Of a stretch of DNA of 64,000 bases, positions 59,205 to 64,000 are shown piece after piece. The DNA is from Streptomyces sp. CNH099. Its GTDB lineage: Bacteria > Actinomycetota > Actinomycetes > Streptomycetales > Streptomycetaceae. A program made the position numbers and the translations under genes. The stretch covers positions 186,001-250,000 of the forward strand of contig AZWL01000008.1 in assembly GCA_000514715.1 (NCBI GenBank). The letters run 5' to 3'. Under the pieces are notes generated by a model. The model ran no database searches and was not told the origin of the DNA. It saw only the letters and a list, made by a program, of their open reading frames with translations. How positions within the stretch are numbered: the first letter of the stretch is position 1; the number at the start of each line of letters is the position of its first letter.

Positions 59205-62200
59205 GGAGCGCAGCCTCCATCATCTTCTCGTGCGTCTGGGCCTCGGTGAGGCCGGCCCGCTCAGCGGCGTCCTTGGCGGTGAGCACTGCCTTGTACGTGG
59301 ACGGGTAGACCTTGCTGAACCGCGCGACGGACACCTCCCAGTCGTCGAGCAGCCTCGCGGCCACCGTGGAGCCGGTCTCCTCGTGGTGGCGGCGCACCAC
59401 GTCGTGCAGCCACTGCCTGTCGGTGTCCGCCAGCTTCTCGACGGCGGCGAGGTTGCCCTCGTTGACGTTGTCGGGGTCGAGGTCGAGGATGTACGCGACG
59501 CCGCCGGACATGCCGGCCGCGAAGTTGCGGCCGGTCTCGCCCAGGACGACGGCGTGGCCGCCGGTCATGTACTCGCAGCCGTGGTCGCCGACGCCCTCGG
59601 CGACGACGAGCGCGCCGGAGTTGCGGACGCAGAACCGCTCGCCGACCTTGCCGCGCAGGAAGATCTCGCCGCCGGTGGCGCCGTACGCGAGGGTGTTGCC
59701 CGCGATGACGCTGTACTCTGCGAGGTGGTCCGCGCCGCGGTCGGGGCGGACGACGAGCCGGCCGCCGGACAGGCCCTTGCCGACGTAGTCGTTGGCGTCG
59801 CCCTCCAGCCGCAGCGTGACGCCGCGCGGCACGAAGGCGCCGAACGACTGGCCGGCGGAGCCGGTGAAGGTGATGTCGATCGCGTCCTCGGGGAGGCCGG
59901 CGCCGCCGAACTTCTTCGTCACCTCGTGGCCGAGCATGGTGCCGACGGTCCGGTTGATGTTGCGGATGGCGACCCGGGCCCGTACGGGCTGGGCCTGGTC
60001 GGCGGACGGCGCGGCCAGCGCGTCCGCGGCGAGCTTGATCAGCTCGTTGTCGAGCGCCTTCTCCAGGCCGTGGTCCTGGCCGGTGACCTGGTAGCGCGCG
60101 GCACCGTCCGGCAGCTCCGGGACGTACAGCAGCGGCGCCAGATCGAGGCCCTGGGCCTTCCAGTGGTCGACGGCGCGGGTGACGTCGAGCATCTCGGCGT
60201 GTCCGACGGCCTCGTCCAGGCTGCGGAAGCCCAGCTCGGCCAGCAGCTCGCGGACCTCCTCGGCGATGAACTCGAAGAAGTTGACGACGAACTCGGCCTG
60301 GCCCGTGTACCGCTCGCGCAGCACCGGGTTCTGGGTGGCGATGCCGACCGGGCAGGTGTCCAGGTGGCACACGCGCATCATCACGCAGCCGGAGACCACC
60401 AGCGGCGCGGTCGCGAAGCCGAACTCCTCGGCGCCGAGGAGCGCGGCGACCACCACGTCGCGGCCCGTCTTCAGCTGGCCGTCGGTCTGCACCACGATGC
60501 GGTCGCGCAGGCCGTTGAGCAGCAGGGTCTGCTGGGTCTCGGCGAGGCCCAGCTCCCAGGGGCCGCCGGCGTGCTTCAGCGACGTCAGCGGGGAGGCGCC
60601 GGTGCCGCCGTCGTGGCCGGAGATCAGCACCACGTCGGCGTGCGCCTTGGACACCCCGGCCGCGACCGTGCCGACGCCGACCTCGCTGACCAGCTTCACG
60701 TGGATGCGGGCCTGCGGGTTGGCGTTCTTCAGGTCGTGGATGAGCTGCGCCAGGTCCTCGATGGAGTAGATGTCGTGGTGCGGCGGCGGCGAGATGAGGC
60801 CGACGCCGGGCGTGGAGTGCCGGGTCCTGGCCACCCACGGGTACACCTTGTGGCCGGGCAGCTGGCCGCCCTCGCCGGGCTTGGCGCCCTGCGCCATCTT
60901 GATCTGGATGTCGTCGGCGTTGACCAGGTACTCGCTGGTCACGCCGAAGCGCCCGGAGGCGACCTGCTTGATCGCCGAGCGGCGCCGCGGGTCGTACAGC
61001 CGGTCGGCGTCCTCGCCGCCCTCGCCGGTGTTGGACTTGCCGCCGAGCTGGTTCATCGCGACGGCCAGCGTCTCGTGCGCCTCGCGCGAGATGGAGCCGT
61101 ACGACATGGCGCCGGTGGAGAACCGCCGGACGATCGCGGAGACGGGCTCGACCTCGTCCAGCGGCACCGCGGGCCGGTCGGACTTCAGCCGGAACAGGCC
61201 GCGCAGCGTCATCAGCTGCTCGGACTGCTCGTCCACGCGCTGCGTGTACTGCTTGAAGATGTCGTAGCGGCGGGTGCGGGTCGAGTGCTGGAGCCGGAAG
61301 ACGGTGTCGGGGTCGAACAGGTGCGGCTCGCCCTCGCGGCGCCACTGGTACTCGCCGCCGATCTCCAGGTTGCGGTGCGCCGGGGCGATGCCGGAGGCGG
61401 GGTACGCCTTGGCGTGCCGGGCGGCGACCTCGGCCGCGACGACGTCGATGCCGGCGCCGCCGATCTTCGAGGTGGTGCCGTGGAAGTAGGTGTCCACGAA
61501 CCCCTGGTCCAGGCCGACGGCCTCGAAGACCTGCGCGCCGCGGTACGAGGCGACGGTGGAGATGCCCATCTTCGACATCACCTTCAGCACGCCCTTGCCC
61601 AGCGCCTTGATCAGGTTGCGGATGGCGGTCTGCGAGTCGCCGTCCGGGTCGGCTTCGAGGTACGTGCCGGCGCGGACGAGGTCCTCCACGGACTCCATCG
61701 CCAGGTACGGGTTCACGGCGGCGGCCCCGTAGCCGATGAGCAGCGCGACGTGGTGCACCTCGCGCACGTCGCCGGCCTCGACCAGCAGGCCGACCTGGGT
61801 GCGCTGCTTGGTGCGGATCAGGTGGTGGTGGACGGCGGAGGTGAGCAGCAGCGACGGGATCGGGGCGTGCTCGGCGTCGGAGTGCCGGTCGGAGAGGACC
61901 AGCAGCCGGGCGCCGGACTCGATCGCCGCGTCGACCTCGGCGCAGACCTCCGCCAGCCGCTCGGCCAGCGCCGGCCCCCCGCCGTGCACGCGGTACAGGC
62001 CGGAGAGCGTGACGGACTTGAACCCGGGCATGTCGCCGTCGGCGTTGATGTGGATGAGCTTGGCCAGCTCGTCGTTGTCGAGGACCGGGAAGGGCAGCGT
62101 GACGGTGCGGCAGGACGCCGGCGTCGGCTTGAGCAGGTTGGCCTGCGGGCCGAGCGCGGAGTGCAGCGAGGTGACCAGCTCCTCGCGGATCGCGTCCAGC

Positions 62201-63789
62201 GGCGGGTTGGTGACCTGCGCGAAGAGCTGCGTGAAGTAGTCGAAGATCAGCCGCGGCCGGTCGGAGAGGCCCGCGAGCGGGGTGTCGGAGCCCATGGAGC
62301 CGATCGGCTCCGCGCCGGTGCGCGCCATGGGCGTGAGCAGGACGCGCAGCTCCTCCTCGGTGTAGCCGAAGGTCTGCTGGCGGCGGGTGACCGAGGCGTG
62401 GGTGTGGACGATGTGCTCGCGCTCGGGCAGGTCCGACAGCGCGACGATGCCGGCGTCCAGCCACTCCCCGTACGGGTGCTCGGCGGCCAGTTCCGCCTTG
62501 ATCTCGTCGTCCTCGACGATGCGGTGCTGCGCGGTGTCGACGAGGAACATCCGGCCGGGCTGCAGCCGGCCCTTGCGGACGACGCGGTCCGGGTCGAAGT
62601 CGAGCACGCCGACCTCGGAGGCCAGCACGACCAGGCCGTCGTCGGTGACCCAGTAGCGGCCGGGGCGCAGGCCGTTGCGGTCCAGGACGGCGCCGACGAC
62701 GGTGCCGTCGGTGAAGCTGACGCCGGCCGGGCCGTCCCAGGGCTCCATGACGGTGGAGTGGTACTGGTAGAAAGCTCGGCGTGCCGGGTCCATGGACTCG
62801 CTGAGAGAGGGGCTCTCCCACGCCTCCGGGATCATCATCAGCATCGCGTGCGGCAGGGACCGCCCGCCCAGGTGCAGCAGCTCCAGCACCTCGTCGAACG
62901 AGGCGGTGTCGGAGGCGTCGGGGGTGCAGACGGGGAAGACCCGCTCCAGGTCGTGCTCGCCGAACAGCTCCGAGTACAGCTGGGACTCGCGGGCGCGCAT
63001 CCAGTTGCGGTTGCCCATGACCGTGTTGATCTCGCCGTTGTGCGCGACGTAGCGGTACGGGTGCGCCAGCGGCCAGCTCGGGAAGGTGTTGGTGGAGAAC
63101 CGGGAGTGCACGACGGCGATGGCGGTGGTCAGCCGGCGGTCCGACAGGTCGGGGAAGAACGGCTCCAGCTGCCCGGTGGTCAGCATGCCCTTGTAGACGA
63201 GGGTGCGCGAGGACAGCGAAGGGAAGTACACGTCGGTCTCGCGCTCGGCGCGCTTGCGCAGCACGAACGCGGACCGGTCCAGCTCGATGCCGCTCCGGCG
63301 GGCCGCCGGGTCGGCGGCGGCGCTCTCGACGAACAGCTGGGCGAACGCCGGCATGGTCGCGCGGGCGCCGCTGCCGAGCAGCTCGGGCGCGACGGGCACC
63401 TCGCGCCAGCCGAGCACGGCGAGGCCCTCCTCGGCGGCGATGGCCTCGACGCGCTCCCGTACGGCGGCGGCCTCGTCCCCGGCGGCGGGCAGGAAGGCCA
63501 TGCCGACGGCGTACGAGCCGGCGGCCGGCAGCGCGAAGCCCGCGACCTCGCGCAGGAAGGCGTCCGGGACCTGCATCAGGATGCCGGCGCCGTCGCCGGT
63601 CTCCGGGTCCGAGCCGGTGGCACCGCGGTGCTCCAGGTTGCGCAGCACCGTCAGCGCCTGCTGGACGAGTGCGTGGCTGCCCTCCCCGCTCAGCGTGGCG
63701 ACGAAGCCCACCCCGCAGGCGTCGTGCTCGTACCGGGGGTCGTACAGCCCCTGCGCTGCAGGGCGGGCCGCCTGGGATGCGTGCCGCAT
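59197..63789 (-). CDS. gltB: Glutamate synthase [NADPH] large subunit
   Basis: Large subunit of glutamate synthase (GOGAT): transfers the glutamine amide nitrogen to 2-oxoglutarate to make two glutamates. It has 1530 residues. A 24-residue propeptide precedes the catalytic cysteine C25 ([15 protein letters not shown]), the nucleophile of the N-terminal glutaminase domain (25-430). The central and FMN-binding synthase domains follow (about 470-1200), with [39 protein letters not shown] and the cluster-binding [13 protein letters not shown]. The C-terminal beta-helix GXGXG-type domain covers about 1270-1510. The ATG at 63789 is preceded by GGGAG. A 210-bp leader region upstream contains two short dyads and presumably the promoter. 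Confidence 0.98.
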   Translation of the reverse strand: MRHASQAARPAAQGLYDPRYEHDACGVGFVATLSGEGSHALVQQALTVLRNLEHRGATGSDPETGDGAGILMQVPDAFLREVAGFALPAAGSYAVGMAFLPAAGDEAAAVRERVEAIAAEEGLAVLGWREVPVAPELLGSGARATMPAFAQLFVESAAADPAARRSGIELDRSAFVLRKRAERETDVYFPSLSSRTLVYKGMLTTGQLEPFFPDLSDRRLTTAIAVVHSRFSTNTFPSWPLAHPYRYVAHNGEINTVMGNRNWMRARESQLYSELFGEHDLERVFPVCTPDASDTASFDEVLELLHLGGRSLPHAMLMMIPEAWESPSLSESMDPARRAFYQYHSTVMEPWDGPAGVSFTDGTVVGAVLDRNGLRPGRYWVTDDGLVVLASEVGVLDFDPDRVVRKGRLQPGRMFLVDTAQHRIVEDDEIKAELAAEHPYGEWLDAGIVALSDLPEREHIVHTHASVTRRQQTFGYTEEELRVLLTPMARTGAEPIGSMGSDTPLAGLSDRPRLIFDYFTQLFAQVTNPPLDAIREELVTSLHSALGPQANLLKPTPASCRTVTLPFPVLDNDELAKLIHINADGDMPGFKSVTLSGLYRVHGGGPALAERLAEVCAEVDAAIESGARLLVLSDRHSDAEHAPIPSLLLTSAVHHHLIRTKQRTQVGLLVEAGDVREVHHVALLIGYGAAAVNPYLAMESVEDLVRAGTYLEADPDGDSQTAIRNLIKALGKGVLKVMSKMGISTVASYRGAQVFEAVGLDQGFVDTYFHGTTSKIGGAGIDVVAAEVAARHAKAYPASGIAPAHRNLEIGGEYQWRREGEPHLFDPDTVFRLQHSTRTRRYDIFKQYTQRVDEQSEQLMTLRGLFRLKSDRPAVPLDEVEPVSAIVRRFSTGAMSYGSISREAHETLAVAMNQLGGKSNTGEGGEDADRLYDPRRRSAIKQVASGRFGVTSEYLVNADDIQIKMAQGAKPGEGGQLPGHKVYPWVARTRHSTPGVGLISPPPHHDIYSIEDLAQLIHDLKNANPQARIHVKLVSEVGVGTVAAGVSKAHADVVLISGHDGGTGASPLTSLKHAGGPWELGLAETQQTLLLNGLRDRIVVQTDGQLKTGRDVVVAALLGAEEFGFATAPLVVSGCVMMRVCHLDTCPVGIATQNPVLRERYTGQAEFVVNFFEFIAEEVRELLAELGFRSLDEAVGHAEMLDVTRAVDHWKAQGLDLAPLLYVPELPDGAARYQVTGQDHGLEKALDNELIKLAADALAAPSADQAQPVRARVAIRNINRTVGTMLGHEVTKKFGGAGLPEDAIDITFTGSAGQSFGAFVPRGVTLRLEGDANDYVGKGLSGGRLVVRPDRGADHLAEYSVIAGNTLAYGATGGEIFLRGKVGERFCVRNSGALVVAEGVGDHGCEYMTGGHAVVLGETGRNFAAGMSGGVAYILDLDPDNVNEGNLAAVEKLADTDRQWLHDVVRRHHEETGSTVAARLLDDWEVSVARFSKVYPSTYKAVLTAKDAAERAGLTEAQTHEKMMEAALHG

Positions 63790-63858
63790 CGGCTCTCCCG
63801 TCGTCGTCGTGGCAGTGAAGCGTGCCGAGGGACGACGTTGGCCCTGGCCGAAATTTCG

Positions 63859-63881
63859 TGCAGGTTACATGATGACCTGCA
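63859..63881. promoter_or_regulatory. Dyad upstream of gltB
   Basis: TGCAGGT (63859-63865) and ACCTGCA (63875-63881) form a perfect 7-bp inverted repeat with a 9-base spacer, about 70 bp before the gltB start. It may be an operator; no named regulator can be assigned. Confidence 0.45.
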
Positions 63882-63892
63882 GCTCAGGAAGC

Positions 63893-63913
63893 GGATACTC
63901 CATATCAGTATCC
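63893..63913. promoter_or_regulatory. Second dyad upstream of gltB
   Basis: GGATACT (63893-63899) and AGTATCC (63907-63913) form a perfect 7-bp inverted repeat around CCATATC. This is the most AT-rich stretch of the region, 104 bp before gltB, and is a likely promoter/operator position. Confidence 0.45.
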
Positions 63914-64000
63914 GGACACCCCGGGTCGGGGAGGTGTGCCCCGCAGCGCGGGGGACCTGCACGGTTTGTGCAGCAGAGAGCACGGGCGGCACTGCCCGCG
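63914..64000. other. Right-edge sequence without recognised feature
   Basis: The last 87 bp contain no supportable gene start, promoter or hairpin. The divergent neighbour of gltB lies outside the window. Confidence 0.4.

Noticed and set aside
59261..62821. Minus-strand 1186-codon open frame inside gltB in another frame
   Set aside because: Arg/Pro/Gly-rich shadow translation of gltB without domains.
63859..63881. GlnR box upstream of gltB
   Set aside because: A GTTAC half is present, but the second half at the required spacing does not match GAAAC, so only an unnamed dyad is reported.

Overview
The window is about 70% G+C, codes densely on both strands and uses many GTG starts. Its gene content points to an actinomycete of the Streptomyces type: coaE, rpsA, polA, an ANTAR response regulator (PdtaR type), pyruvate kinase and gltBD lie in one chromosomal neighbourhood, as they broadly do in Streptomyces core chromosomes (coaE, rpsA, polA, pdtaR and pykA are also neighbours in Mycobacterium). 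It reads as core chromosome with accessory blocks inserted. No insertion sequence, integrase, CRISPR array, rRNA operon or PKS/NRPS gene was found.

Layout. 1-9.6 kb: partial TPR protein, coaE, a PAC2 protein, a secreted binding-protein-like protein, an MMPL exporter, a two-component pair and rpsA with a promoter and a structured leader. 9.9-15.1 kb: SAM methyltransferase, HrpB helicase and a secreted lytic transglycosylase. 15.3-17.0 kb: a HTH/LAGLIDADG endonuclease-like gene with a TTA codon, an unusual short-armed tRNA with a CAA anticodon, and the ANTAR response regulator. 17.1-22.8 kb: a branched-chain amino acid ABC transporter (livK, hairpin, livHMGF). 23.1-29.3 kb: a small membrane protein, then an accessory operon of sulfotransferase, glycosyltransferase, cysC, cysD and cysN. 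This set makes activated sulfate (PAPS) but has no PAPS reductase, so it looks built for sulfating a product, perhaps a cell-surface glycopolymer. 29.5-36.8 kb: hotdog thioesterase, FdhF/YdeP-type molybdopterin oxidoreductase, polA (with a 22-bp perfect inverted repeat between the last two) and pyruvate kinase.

36.9-40.6 kb: an iron-box operon of a PLP decarboxylase, a lysine/ornithine N-hydroxylase and a SIMPL protein, a siderophore-precursor module without its later genes. 40.7-45.6 kb: aminopeptidase N, a gamma-glutamylcyclotransferase-like protein, chorismate mutase and an EamA exporter. 45.7-49.9 kb: an ABC exporter pair followed by a histidine kinase and response regulator. 49.9-52.5 kb: AraC regulator, PPOX flavoprotein and an HExxH protein with a C-terminal zinc ribbon. 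52.5-55.7 kb: a sugar ABC transporter whose promoter overlaps a near-consensus DasR site. 55.9-57.5 kb: a secreted PQQ-type sugar dehydrogenase fused to a CBM2. 57.7-63.8 kb: gltB-gltD.

Recurring control features: 4-bp ATGA/GTGA overlaps inside operons, strong GC hairpins at operon ends (two overlapping a stop codon), and at least eight genes with a TANNNT hexamer only 6-7 bp before the start codon, the signature of leaderless transcripts. Coordinates of starts were chosen by hand from ribosome binding sites, overlaps and family length, and the alternatives are given.
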